This document shows, one piece after another, positions 8,944 to 17,325 of a stretch of 53,267 nucleotides of DNA. Position numbers and translations under genes: made by a program. This stretch comes from an uncultured Clostridia bacterium (GTDB lineage Bacteria > Bacillota > Clostridia > TANB77 > CAG-508). The first letter of the stretch is position 1. Each line of letters opens with the position of its first letter. The notes under the pieces are model-generated. The model ran no database searches and had not been told where the DNA came from. It saw only the letters and a program-made list of their open reading frames with translations. Where the stretch lies: the NCBI GenBank assembly GCA_934141555.1, contig CAKPCK010000011.1:1-53267 (forward strand), in the 5' to 3' direction.

Positions 8944-8975
8944 AAAAAGCACTAAATAAAATATTAGTGCTTTTT
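8944..8975. terminator. Bidirectional terminator between the kinase gene and rpsU
   Basis: AAAAAGCACTAA (8944-8955) pairs perfectly with TTAGTGCTTTTT (8964-8975) across an 8-nt loop. The flanking A and T runs let it work for both the plus-strand kinase gene and the minus-strand rpsU gene. Confidence 0.85.
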
Positions 8976-8987
8976 ATTTATTTAATA

Positions 8988-9155
8988 TTAAAATTTTCTT
9001 TTTCTAGCAGCCTCTGATTTCTTTTTTCTTCTTACACTTGGTTTTTCATAGCATTCTCTTTTACGAACTTCTTGAAGAACCCCGTTTCTTGCGCATTGTC
9101 TTTTAAATTTCTTTAGCGCTTCTTCTATATTTCCATTAACTTTGATTTCTGACAT
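8988..9155 (-). CDS. rpsU: Small ribosomal subunit protein bS21
   Basis: This 55-residue basic protein begins MSEIKVNGNIEEALKKF and contains KRQCARNGVL, then EVRKRE, YEKPSVRRKKKS and EAARKRKF. The length and motifs match bS21 of the 30S subunit throughout. The start follows AAGGAGGGG. It stands alone, with its own promoter upstream and a bidirectional terminator downstream. Confidence 0.97.
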   Translation of the reverse strand: MSEIKVNGNIEEALKKFKRQCARNGVLQEVRKRECYEKPSVRRKKKSEAARKRKF

Positions 9156-9223
9156 TTATTAATTCCCCTCCTTCCGGCGTTTAGAACACTGTATGTGGGA
9201 TTTCATCCTTTATACGCTAATCA

Positions 9224-9252
9224 TTATACATTATTTTCCTATTCTTTGTCAA
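9224..9252 (-). promoter_or_regulatory. Sigma-A promoter of rpsU
   Basis: On the minus strand TTGACA (9247-9252) and TATAAT (9224-9229) are separated by 17 bp. This is a full consensus promoter, as expected for a highly expressed ribosomal protein gene. It leaves a leader of about 60 nt. Confidence 0.85.
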
Positions 9253-9287
9253 GCCTTTTATACTAATAAAAATATATTTTTATTGTT

Positions 9288-9809
9288 TTATACTTCATAT
9301 GGTATTATTTGATGGGTCTTTAAAGATTTTTGTACATCAATTATTCTTTGATTTTTTGATCCTCTAAACTTCAAATTCAAATCTTTTTTATCTTCTTCAA
9401 ATTTTCCATCAACTATAACATCTATATATGACATTAATTCTTTTGTTTCTGGCCAATTTTCAAACATATTACCTTCTACATCTTCATCAAATTTATATCC
9501 TGTATAACACCATATATTTTTATCTGGGAATTTTTCTTTTACCTTTTTAACTAATGGTAATAATCCTTTTTGATTTGAATATTCTAATGGTTCTCCACCT
9601 AAAAGTGATAAACCTGAAACATATGGATGATCTAAATCATCTAATATTCTATCTATTTCTTTTTCTGTAAATTCTTTTCCATAATTAAAATCCCATGCTT
9701 GTGCATTAAAACATCCTTTACAATGATGATTACATCCACTTACAAATAATGATACTCTAACTCCTTTTCCATTTGCTACATCTGCTATTTTTATGTCTGC
9801 GTAATTCAT
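9288..9809 (-). CDS. nrdG: Anaerobic ribonucleotide reductase activase NrdG
   Basis: The 173-residue radical-SAM enzyme carries CNHHCKGC (C26, C30, C33), the iron-sulfur site, followed by FNAQAWDF and LSLLGGEPLE. NrdG generates the glycyl radical on the class III reductase NrdD and works only without oxygen, which supports an anaerobic host. The usual partner nrdD is not adjacent; the upstream gene is an unrelated surface protein. The ATG follows AGAGGA and lies 18 bp after the preceding stop. Confidence 0.93.
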   Translation of the reverse strand: MNYADIKIADVANGKGVRVSLFVSGCNHHCKGCFNAQAWDFNYGKEFTEKEIDRILDDLDHPYVSGLSLLGGEPLEYSNQKGLLPLVKKVKEKFPDKNIWCYTGYKFDEDVEGNMFENWPETKELMSYIDVIVDGKFEEDKKDLNLKFRGSKNQRIIDVQKSLKTHQIIPYEV

Positions 9810-9827
9810 TTTTTCCTCTTTTCCTAG

Positions 9828-11534
9828 CTAATTTGATTTATACATTCCATATTTTTCCCTTCCAAGTGCTGTATAAAATGCTATCTTTAAATTCTGATTT
9901 TCTGATTGAGCAATATATGCATATATATCATCAATCTCGTCATACTTTTTATCCCAATAATTTTGATTTACTACACTATTATATGAAGCATAATAATCTA
10001 TTAATGGATAATAATACATTATACTTCCATCTGATTTATATGCAATCTGCTTATTAAAATCCAAATTTAATCTTCCAGCAGTTATTGCCCCAACTTCTGA
10101 ACTATAATTTGTATTACTTACTCCTACATTATCACTATTTTCAATTAAATATTTATCACCGATTCTATGATAAAATCCATCTTTTCCTAAAATATAAATA
10201 TTTTCTTCTCTAACAACTTCTTTACTTTCAGAATTATTTACAATTGTATATCCATTATAAGTTTTTCCACCAATATCTATTCCTTGTACAAAGCTTATCA
10301 TAGATATATTATTCATTACTTTTGCCCAATTTTCATCATTAAGTTCTGGCATTTGAAATTTTATACTATTTTTTGAATTAAAGTTTGAAATTGCTATCGC
10401 TAAATTTGTTCTTATTTTATTTTTTATAATTGCTAATCTATGTTGATTAAAGTTTGATTTCTCACATTCAATATTATTTACTGGATCTGTTCCTGTATTA
10501 AAATCAAAAACCAATGTTTTATTTCCACTCCAAACATTAATTTTTTCGCTTTCTCCATTTGAAGTATTTCCATTCTTAGATTTATACTCATTTCCATCTA
10601 TTATTACATAATCTTGTGCATCTTCATATCTCAATTCTCTTAATGTTACTGATTCTTTTACATCTTTTGTAAATTTATATGCTTCTTTATAATAGTTATA
10701 TGCAGAATCACTTGCTTCTATCTTATTTTTAAATGACTCATATCCTGATTCTGTGCCAACTTGCGTAGTTGGTTTAAGTTCCATCATGTTTCCATTTAAA
10801 AAATATATTATTCTATTATTATTTTCATCTAAATAATATTTAGTTCCATTGTATCTAATATATTCGTAATATCCTTCATTTAGTGTTCCAATTGCTGGTA
10901 AATGTTCTTTTAATTTTGTTCCCTTTCCTATTGTTACTCCATTATATTTTATTGAATCATCAGTGACATTAGTTATCCCATCAATTAGATACCCTGACCT
11001 ATCCCAATATACTCCATCAACTATTCCTTTAATTGATATATGATTATCTAACGAATATGTTATTACTACATCTGTATTGTCTTTTACATATTCTGCACTA
11101 TATGTAATATATGGTTTTAATCCAAATATATTTTCACCATTTTGATCTAAATTACCTTCTAAATGATTTTGATTATTAAATTTTGAATATATGTAAAATC
11201 CATCATACATTGTGTAAACAAGTGCTGGAATATATTCATTCATCTCATCTTCTGAAAATCCATTCATTCCAAATACTGATTTTATTGATGATTTAAATGT
11301 CGATATAGATGCTTCTATATCTCTTATTTTAGAATTTGCAATATCTGATGTCGAACTATTAGCTGTATTTATTTGAAATGCTTTTATTGCATCACTCGTT
11401 GCTGCAGTCAATTTCATATCATATTCAGTTTGAAGTGATATTGTGCTTATTTGCATTTGAGTATATGCTCCAAGTACTATTGAAATTGGTAATATTATTA
11501 TTACAAATATAATTGCTAAATCTTGAATTCTCAT
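9828..11534 (-). CDS. Unknown 568-aa membrane-anchored extracellular protein
   Basis: I do not recognise this family. It begins with a short cytoplasmic segment and one strong hydrophobic helix (about residues 5-24). The long outer domain that follows is rich in Asn, Tyr, Ser and Asp. A helical region (about 30-95) with many Ser/Thr/Ala is followed by a beta-rich body. The C-terminal part has DFNKQIAYKSDGSIMYYYP. This arrangement (hydrophobic N-terminus, then a helical stalk) resembles components of pilus-like or surface machinery, but that is inference only. The start follows GGAG. It precedes nrdG by 18 bp, probably by chance of operon packing. Confidence 0.65.
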   Translation of the reverse strand: MRIQDLAIIFVIIILPISIVLGAYTQMQISTISLQTEYDMKLTAATSDAIKAFQINTANSSTSDIANSKIRDIEASISTFKSSIKSVFGMNGFSEDEMNEYIPALVYTMYDGFYIYSKFNNQNHLEGNLDQNGENIFGLKPYITYSAEYVKDNTDVVITYSLDNHISIKGIVDGVYWDRSGYLIDGITNVTDDSIKYNGVTIGKGTKLKEHLPAIGTLNEGYYEYIRYNGTKYYLDENNNRIIYFLNGNMMELKPTTQVGTESGYESFKNKIEASDSAYNYYKEAYKFTKDVKESVTLRELRYEDAQDYVIIDGNEYKSKNGNTSNGESEKINVWSGNKTLVFDFNTGTDPVNNIECEKSNFNQHRLAIIKNKIRTNLAIAISNFNSKNSIKFQMPELNDENWAKVMNNISMISFVQGIDIGGKTYNGYTIVNNSESKEVVREENIYILGKDGFYHRIGDKYLIENSDNVGVSNTNYSSEVGAITAGRLNLDFNKQIAYKSDGSIMYYYPLIDYYASYNSVVNQNYWDKKYDEIDDIYAYIAQSENQNLKIAFYTALGREKYGMYKSN

Positions 11535-11660
11535 AAGTGCTCCTCTCTTATTGTATATCTTCCGTTCTTTTTATACTATATAATTACTACAAATCTCATT
11601 TTTTGTCAATAGAAATCTTTGGAACAATCTCTTGTAATTATTGACATTTAGGCAAAAACT

Positions 11661-11696
11661 AAGGGAAAGAAAAACTTTATTATTTTTCTTTCCCTT
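11661..11696 (-). terminator. Terminator after ftsH
   Basis: AAGGGAAAGAAAAA (11661-11674) and TTTTTCTTTCCCTT (11683-11696) form a 14-bp perfect stem. It lies just past the ftsH stop on the minus strand and may also insulate the neighbouring gene. Confidence 0.8.
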
Positions 11697-11704
11697 TATT
11701 ATTT

Positions 11705-13507
11705 TTATTCTTTAAAAATATTATCGAATTCTTCTCCTTCGATTTTTTCTTTTTCCATTAATACTCCTGCAACTGCATGAAGTTTATCAACATGTTCTGT
11801 TAATATTTTTACTGCTTTTTCATATGCTGTTTGAACAATTCTTTTTACTTCTTCATCTATTAATGCTGCTGTTTCCTCTGAGTAGTCTTTTGTTTGAGCA
11901 AAGTCTCTTCCTAAGAATACTTCTCCTTCTCCTCCACCAAACATTACTGTTCCAACTTTTTCACTCATTCCATATTTTGTAACCATATTTCTTGCTATTT
12001 GTGTTGCTCTTTCTATATCATTGCTTGCTCCTGTTGAAATATCATTTAATATTATTGCTTCTGCAACTCTACCTCCAAGAAGTGATACTATGTTTTCTTC
12101 CATTTCTGTTTTTGACATAAATGACTTATCTTCTGTTGGTCTATACATTGTATATCCTCCAGCCATACCTCTTGGTATAATTGATATTTGGTGTACTGGA
12201 TCTTGTGTTGGTAAATATCTACTTACAACAGCATGACCAGCTTCATGATATGCTACTAATCTGTTTTCTTTTTCACTTCTTACTCTTGTTTTCTTTTCAG
12301 GCCCCATAGTTACTTTTACCATGGCATCTTCAATTTCTTTCATTCCTATTTCTTTGTAATTTCTTCTTGCTGCCAATAATGCTGCTTCATTTAATACATT
12401 CTCTAAATCTGCACCAGCAAATCCTGATGTATTTTTTGCAATTACTTTTAAATCTACATCATCTGCTAATTTTTTCTTTCTTGCATGTACTTCAAGAATT
12501 TGTTCTCTTGCTTTTACATCTGGACTTCCAACTACTATTTGTCTATCAAATCTTCCTGCTCTTAATAATGCTTTGTCTAATACGTCTGGTCTATTTGTTG
12601 CTGCTAAAATGATAACACCTTCATTATCTGAGAAACCATCCATTTCTACTAATAATTGGTTTAATGTTTGTTCTCTTTCATCATGTCCTCCACCTAAACC
12701 AGCACCTCTTTGACGTCCTACTGCATCTATCTCATCTATAAATATAATACATGGTGCATTTTTCTTTGCTTGTTCAAATAAGTCTCTTACTCTTGAAGCT
12801 CCAACACCAACAAACATTTCTACGAAATCTGATCCACTTATTATATAAAATGGAACTCCAGCTTCTCCTGCTACTGCTTTTGCTAATAATGTTTTACCAG
12901 TACCTGGTTGACCAACTAATAAAACTCCTTTTGGTATTCTTGCTCCCATGTCTGTAAATTTCTTTGGATTTTTTAAGAATTCTACTATTTCTTGTAATTC
13001 TTCTTTTTCTTCATCAACACCTGCAACATCGTCAAATGTTACTTTGTTTTTCTCACCAGCATTTACCATTCTTGCTCTACTTTTTCCAAATGTCATAGAT
13101 TTTGTTCCATTTTGATTATTTCCACTCATCATTATAAACCAAAATACTAAAAATATTGCAAGAAGTCCAAATGGTGTTATAAAACCTAATGCTGTTACCC
13201 ATATTGATTCTTTTTCTTCCTCTAATGAAAATGCTCCTGTTTTTAAATAATCTTGTGAATATGTCATAAAACTATCTAAACTTGGTATACTTACTTCTTT
13301 TTCTAATTTAGAATCTTTCATTTTCACTGTTGCTTGTGAGCCTGTTGATGAAATTTTTATTTTTTCAACTTCTCCATTTTCTATACTTGTTATTAATTCT
13401 GAATAAGTTATTTGTGAACTTCTATTTTCCATTATTGATGTTATTAATACAATTGCTATTACTCCAATTATTAACCACATCGCTAGTGTTTTTATTCCCT
13501 TTTTCAA
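11705..13507 (-). CDS. ftsH: ATP-dependent zinc metalloprotease FtsH
   Basis: This is a membrane AAA protease that removes damaged or regulatory membrane and cytosolic proteins. From the start used here, two membrane segments (about 8-26 and 107-126) flank the outer domain. These are followed by Walker A GQPGTGKT (about 199-206), Walker B IIFIDEID, the second region of homology, and the zinc site HEAGH (about 421-425). I place the start at TTG 13507 (600 aa) behind AAGGAAGGTAGG. A longer frame to 13588 would run through what looks like the promoter. It follows tilS; the hpt gene often found between them is missing. Confidence 0.95.
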   Translation of the reverse strand: MKKGIKTLAMWLIIGVIAIVLITSIMENRSSQITYSELITSIENGEVEKIKISSTGSQATVKMKDSKLEKEVSIPSLDSFMTYSQDYLKTGAFSLEEEKESIWVTALGFITPFGLLAIFLVFWFIMMSGNNQNGTKSMTFGKSRARMVNAGEKNKVTFDDVAGVDEEKEELQEIVEFLKNPKKFTDMGARIPKGVLLVGQPGTGKTLLAKAVAGEAGVPFYIISGSDFVEMFVGVGASRVRDLFEQAKKNAPCIIFIDEIDAVGRQRGAGLGGGHDEREQTLNQLLVEMDGFSDNEGVIILAATNRPDVLDKALLRAGRFDRQIVVGSPDVKAREQILEVHARKKKLADDVDLKVIAKNTSGFAGADLENVLNEAALLAARRNYKEIGMKEIEDAMVKVTMGPEKKTRVRSEKENRLVAYHEAGHAVVSRYLPTQDPVHQISIIPRGMAGGYTMYRPTEDKSFMSKTEMEENIVSLLGGRVAEAIILNDISTGASNDIERATQIARNMVTKYGMSEKVGTVMFGGGEGEVFLGRDFAQTKDYSEETAALIDEEVKRIVQTAYEKAVKILTEHVDKLHAVAGVLMEKEKIEGEEFDNIFKE

Positions 13508-13559
13508 TTTACTACCTACCTTCCTTGTATTATCTATTAATACCATTTTTACATCGAAA

Positions 13560-13588
13560 ACTATAACATACCTTTTTTCTTTTTTCAA
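13560..13588 (-). promoter_or_regulatory. Promoter of ftsH
   Basis: On the minus strand TTGAAA (13583-13588) and TATAGT (13560-13565) are separated by 17 bp. It places transcription start near 13553, downstream of the longest possible ftsH frame. This supports the TTG 13507 start. Confidence 0.6.
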
Positions 13589-13658
13589 TAGTTTTTTAGT
13601 GATTTTTTTGTGTCTTTTTTGTTACATTTTTCAATGTTTTCTAGGGATACAATGCTTT

Positions 13659-14645
13659 TTAATCGATTTTTATAAAATTAACTTTTCTATTTTGTACTAA
13701 TACTTTTAAATTTTTATTTGGCATTAGAAATTTGTTTCCTATATTATTATTACATAATTTTATGATATCAGTTATATTTACTTTTTCTATTCCTTGTGTT
13801 GATCCAAATATTTTCTTGGTTGCTATTAATATAATTCTATTTTTTAATACCTCATCTAATAAATTAAATTCTTTCAAGTTTAATTCAATTCTGTTATTTT
13901 CTTCTATTACTAATAATTTATTGTAAGTTTCTTGTGCTATTTTTTCTATAAAATTGTCTTCATTTGAAATTACTTCTGATAATCTTGTTATTGTTTCTAT
14001 TATGTTAGGATTAAATTGTTCTTTTATATATGGTATTACAATATTTCTAATTTTATTTCTTGTATATTCATTTTCAAAATTTGTTTTATCTATTCTTGGT
14101 TGCAAATTGTTTTCTTCACAATATTTTTCTATTTCTTGTCTGTCACATTCTATTAATGGTTTAATAAATTTATTTTCTCTTATTGGTTCTATTCCTCTTA
14201 AACCAGAAACACCACTTCCCCTAAGTAGATGCATAATTATTGTTTCTACTTTATCATTTTTATTATGTGCAATTCCTATTTTGTTTGAATTTGTTTTTTG
14301 TAATATTTCATCAAAATATTCATATCTTACTTTTCTTCCAGCTTCTTCTGTTCCTATTTTTTCATTTTGGGCAATTGTTGGTACATCTATTTTTTTAGAA
14401 AAACATTTTATATTATAATTTTCGCAATATTTTTTTACATATTCTTCATCTTCATCTGCATCTTTTCCCCTAATATTATGATTTATATGTACAACATATA
14501 TTTCAAACTTTATTTCATCTCTTAATTGTCTTAAAATATCTAACATTGCTATTGAATCTGGTCCACCAGATACTCCTAATACTATTCTATCTCCTGAATT
14601 TATTAAATTATATTTTTTTATTGTTTCTTTTACTTTTTGTTTCAT
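13659..14645 (-). CDS. tilS: tRNA(Ile)-lysidine synthase TilS
   Basis: This 328-residue N-type ATP pyrophosphatase has SGGPDS (26-31), HINHNIRG and the LLRGSGVSGLRGI segment. TilS converts the wobble C of the AUA-reading tRNA-Ile to lysidine. That activity is essential, and heavily used in an AT-rich genome. The protein lacks the long C-terminal extension of some homologues. The start follows AAAGG. It lies 150 bp upstream of ftsH. Confidence 0.93.
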   Translation of the reverse strand: MKQKVKETIKKYNLINSGDRIVLGVSGGPDSIAMLDILRQLRDEIKFEIYVVHINHNIRGKDADEDEEYVKKYCENYNIKCFSKKIDVPTIAQNEKIGTEEAGRKVRYEYFDEILQKTNSNKIGIAHNKNDKVETIIMHLLRGSGVSGLRGIEPIRENKFIKPLIECDRQEIEKYCEENNLQPRIDKTNFENEYTRNKIRNIVIPYIKEQFNPNIIETITRLSEVISNEDNFIEKIAQETYNKLLVIEENNRIELNLKEFNLLDEVLKNRIILIATKKIFGSTQGIEKVNITDIIKLCNNNIGNKFLMPNKNLKVLVQNRKVNFIKID

Positions 14646-14689
14646 TTTTTACCTTTCTTAAATTCAAATCAATATCTAAATATGGCAAA

Positions 14690-14715
14690 CCACCCTTGTA
14701 TTACAACAAGGGTGG
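14690..14715. terminator. Strong hairpin after the 109-aa orphan
   Basis: CCACCCTTGT and ACAAGGGTGG form a perfect 10-bp stem with a 6-nt loop. It is unusually GC-rich for the region. It lies just downstream of the 109-aa gene on the minus strand and probably ends its transcript, although the T tract after it is short on that strand. Confidence 0.6.
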
Positions 14716-14740
14716 TCATTGGATTTTTTAAGGTTATTCC

Positions 14741-15070
14741 TTATACCATAGCTTGGGCTTCTTCTCTTACAATCAACTTCACTTCATTCAAAATTGCTTT
14801 TTTTTCTGTTGCATTTACTACTGAAAGTTTGTAACCAATTGTATATCTATTAGATTTGTACAACGAGTTGATTGCTCCAACAAGCCAAATCATGAAATCA
14901 TATTGGTCATCTTTTGAAGATGACGACCAATTTTGAAAAACTTTAATTTGCTTGCCTTCATATGGATTCAACTTGATAAGTTGCTCTACCATTTGGTTAC
15001 TGTATTCATTGCCCATTAATTTTTGTAAAAATTGTTGGAAATTTTGTAACCGATTTGTCGCTTCAGCCAT
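14741..15070 (-). CDS. Unknown 109-aa soluble protein with atypical codon use
   Basis: I do not recognise this protein. It starts MAEATNRLQNFQQFLQ at ATG 15070 behind GGAGGT and has no signal or membrane segment. It seems largely helical at both ends, with a central NWSSSSKDDQYDF region. Its codons differ from neighbouring genes: AAC, TAC, ATC, AAG, TTG, TCG, GGC, GTG and one CGG (Arg) are used where neighbours prefer A/T-ending forms. It has its own promoter and a strong hairpin at the end, so it is a single-gene unit between tilS and dnaB. High expression or horizontal origin would both fit. Confidence 0.75.
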   Translation of the reverse strand: MAEATNRLQNFQQFLQKLMGNEYSNQMVEQLIKLNPYEGKQIKVFQNWSSSSKDDQYDFMIWLVGAINSLYKSNRYTIGYKLSVVNATEKKAILNEVKLIVREEAQAMV

Positions 15071-15114
15071 TATGCTACCTCCATTTTTTATAAGTGCTTT
15101 TGGCAAACGCATAT

Positions 15115-15143
15115 ATTATAACATCTATTTTTTATATTTGCAA
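15115..15143 (-). promoter_or_regulatory. Promoter of the 109-aa gene
   Basis: On the minus strand TTGCAA (15138-15143) and a perfect TATAAT (15115-15120) are 17 bp apart, about 45 bp before the gene start. Confidence 0.7.
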
Positions 15144-15172
15144 CTTGTTTTTCATATTTTTAAGAATTTATT

Positions 15173-16507
15173 TTAATCATCAAATCTTCTTTCTATATTT
15201 ACAAACTTTGTATAATTTCCCATCCAATATAATTTTACAGTTCCTGTTGAACCACCTCTTTGTTTTGCTATTATTACTTCAGCAATATCTTTTTCTGCAC
15301 TTTCTTTATTATAATAATCATCTCTATATAAAAACATTACTATATCAGCATCCTGCTCTATCGCTCCAGATTCACGCAAGTCTGATAGCATAGGTCTATG
15401 GTCATCTCTTTGTTCTACAGCTCTTGATAGCTGTGATAATGCTATTACTGGAACATTTAATTCTTTTGCTAATACTTTTAATGCTCTACTTATTTCTGAT
15501 ATTTCTTGCTCTCTACTTCCATTTCTCTTATTACTTCCTGATATTAACTGTAAATAATCTATAACAACAAGTCCTATATTTTTTTCCATTTTTAGTTTTC
15601 TACATTTCGTTCTTATTTCCATTACAGATATACCTGGTGTATCATCTATATATACTCCCGCTTCTGAAAGTGGTCCTATTGCTTCTGCAAGTTTTGTCCA
15701 GTCTTCTTCATCTAATTTTCCTGTTCTTACTTTGTTACTGTCTACCATTGCTTCACTACATAACATTCTGTTTACTAATTGGTCTTTTGACATTTCGAGA
15801 CTGAATATTGCTACTGGTACATTTGCTCTTAATGCTGCATTTGTTGCAATATTTAATGCAAATGCTGTTTTTCCCATAGCTGGTCTTGCCGCAACCAATA
15901 TTAATTCTGAACCATGTAGACCTGCTGTTTTATCGTCTAAGTCATAAAATTGTGTTGGTACTCCTGTTACATGTTGTTTTTGATTATATAATTTTTCAAG
16001 ATTTGTAAAACTTTCTACTAATACATCTTTAATTGGTGTATAGCTTTTTGTATTTTTACTTTGCATTATATCAAAAATCTTTTTTTCTGCCCCATCCATT
16101 ATATCTTCGACATCTTCTGTTGGGTTATATCCTAATTCTATTATTTCATTTGCTGTTTTTATTAAATTTCTTAATACTGATTTTTCTTCAACTATTTTTA
16201 TATATTTTTGTACATTTGCTGTTGTTGGAACTTTATCTGGCAAACTTGCTAAATATTCAAATCCACCAACTTGTTCAAATTTTCCCATTGATTCAAGTTC
16301 ATCTTTTAATGTTATTATATCAATAGGTTCTGATTTACTATATAAGTTTAATATTGCTTGATATATTATTTTGTTGTCTTCTCTATAAAATGCATCTTCT
16401 TTTAATACTTCAACTGCTGCCATTACTGCGTCATTATCTGTTAGCATACTTCCTAATACAGCTTGTTCTGCATCTTCATCATGTGGTGGTACTTTTCCTA
16501 ATTCCAT
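15173..16507 (-). CDS. dnaB: Replicative DNA helicase DnaB (DnaC in Bacillus)
   Basis: This 444-residue hexameric helicase has an N-terminal helical domain with PPHDEDAEQAVLGSML. Its RecA-type C-terminal domain carries Walker A ARPAMGKT (207-214), then SLEMSKDQLVNRM, LVVIDYLQLISG and the DLRESGAIEQDADIV motif. It unwinds DNA ahead of the replisome. The start follows AAAGGGGGC. It lies downstream of rplI, the conserved Firmicute order gdpP-rplI-dnaB, although gdpP is displaced here. Confidence 0.97.
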   Translation of the reverse strand: MELGKVPPHDEDAEQAVLGSMLTDNDAVMAAVEVLKEDAFYREDNKIIYQAILNLYSKSEPIDIITLKDELESMGKFEQVGGFEYLASLPDKVPTTANVQKYIKIVEEKSVLRNLIKTANEIIELGYNPTEDVEDIMDGAEKKIFDIMQSKNTKSYTPIKDVLVESFTNLEKLYNQKQHVTGVPTQFYDLDDKTAGLHGSELILVAARPAMGKTAFALNIATNAALRANVPVAIFSLEMSKDQLVNRMLCSEAMVDSNKVRTGKLDEEDWTKLAEAIGPLSEAGVYIDDTPGISVMEIRTKCRKLKMEKNIGLVVIDYLQLISGSNKRNGSREQEISEISRALKVLAKELNVPVIALSQLSRAVEQRDDHRPMLSDLRESGAIEQDADIVMFLYRDDYYNKESAEKDIAEVIIAKQRGGSTGTVKLYWMGNYTKFVNIERRFDD

Positions 16508-16565
16508 CTTTTTGCCCCCTTATAACAATTTTTATATTTATGATATAAAATTTGTTAAATGAAAT

Positions 16566-17009
16566 TTATCCAATTACATCTACTCTTATTTTTCCTATTA
16601 CACCTTCAAATAGTTTTATTGAAACTGTATGTACTCCTAATGTTTTTATTGTTTCTTTTAAATCTACTTTTTTCTTATCTATTTTTATACTATGTTGTTT
16701 TTCAAAAGCATCAGCTATATCTTTTGCTGAAACTCCACCAAATATTTTTCCATTTTCTCCTGCTTTTACTTGTATTCTTAATGATATTTTATTCATTTTT
16801 TCTGCTAATTTTTGTGCTTCTTCTTTTTCTGTGTCTTTTTTGAATTGTTTTGAAGAATTTTGTGCTTGTAATTTAGCCATATTTTCTGCATTTGCTTCTA
16901 CTGCTAAATTTTTAGGGAATAAAAAATTACGTACGTATCCGTCTGATGCATTTATTACTTCATCTTTTTTTCCTACTCCTTTTATGTCTGCTTTTAATAT
17001 TACTTTCAT
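16566..17009 (-). CDS. rplI: Large ribosomal subunit protein bL9
   Basis: The 147-residue protein has the L9 layout. The N-terminal RNA-binding domain begins MKVILKADIKGVGKKDEVI and contains the signature DGYVRNFLFPKNLAVEA. A long connecting helix and a C-terminal domain with KIFGGVSAKDIADAF follow. The start is ATG 17009, three codons inside the longest frame, in line with the family. It is 58 bp upstream of dnaB. Confidence 0.97.
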   Translation of the reverse strand: MKVILKADIKGVGKKDEVINASDGYVRNFLFPKNLAVEANAENMAKLQAQNSSKQFKKDTEKEEAQKLAEKMNKISLRIQVKAGENGKIFGGVSAKDIADAFEKQHSIKIDKKKVDLKETIKTLGVHTVSIKLFEGVIGKIRVDVIG

Positions 17010-17057
17010 ACTAATCACTTTCCTTTCATGACTTATATTGTACTCTAAAATAGCAAA

Positions 17058-17080
17058 AATAGCAAGTAAAACTTGCTATT
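17058..17080 (-). terminator. Terminator closing the repeat-protein module
   Basis: AATAGCAAGT (17058-17067) and ACTTGCTATT (17071-17080) form a 10-bp stem with a 3-nt loop. On the minus strand the stem is followed by TTT. It separates the four-gene module from rplI. Confidence 0.7.
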
Positions 17081-17094
17081 CTTTTGTTTATATT

Positions 17095-17325
17095 CTATAT
17101 AAATAATGACATATATGCTATCTTTTTTGTTCCTTCTCTTGAAATTTTGTTTTCTACAATTTCTTCATTTGTTTTATATCTTCCTACTAATTCTTTTTTT
17201 GCATATTTTTTCATATTAATTACAAATTCTTCTGGTATTTTCTTTCTATCTTCTTCTGCAACTAAATTGTACCAGTCTAATGCTTCTGCAAATCCTATTT
17301 TTTCTTCTTCACTTATTTCACTCAT
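17095..17325 (-). CDS. Unknown 76-aa acidic protein, last gene of the repeat-protein module
   Basis: I do not recognise a named family. The protein is small, acidic and soluble. Its FAEALDWYNLVAEEDRKKIP segment resembles short proteins I associate with accessory regions of gut Clostridia, but this is a weak impression. Its ATG shares one base with the stop of the 286-aa gene (TAATG), so it is translationally coupled. A terminator follows 15 bp downstream. Confidence 0.65.
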   Translation of the reverse strand: MSEISEEEKIGFAEALDWYNLVAEEDRKKIPEEFVINMKKYAKKELVGRYKTNEEIVENKISREGTKKIAYMSLFI

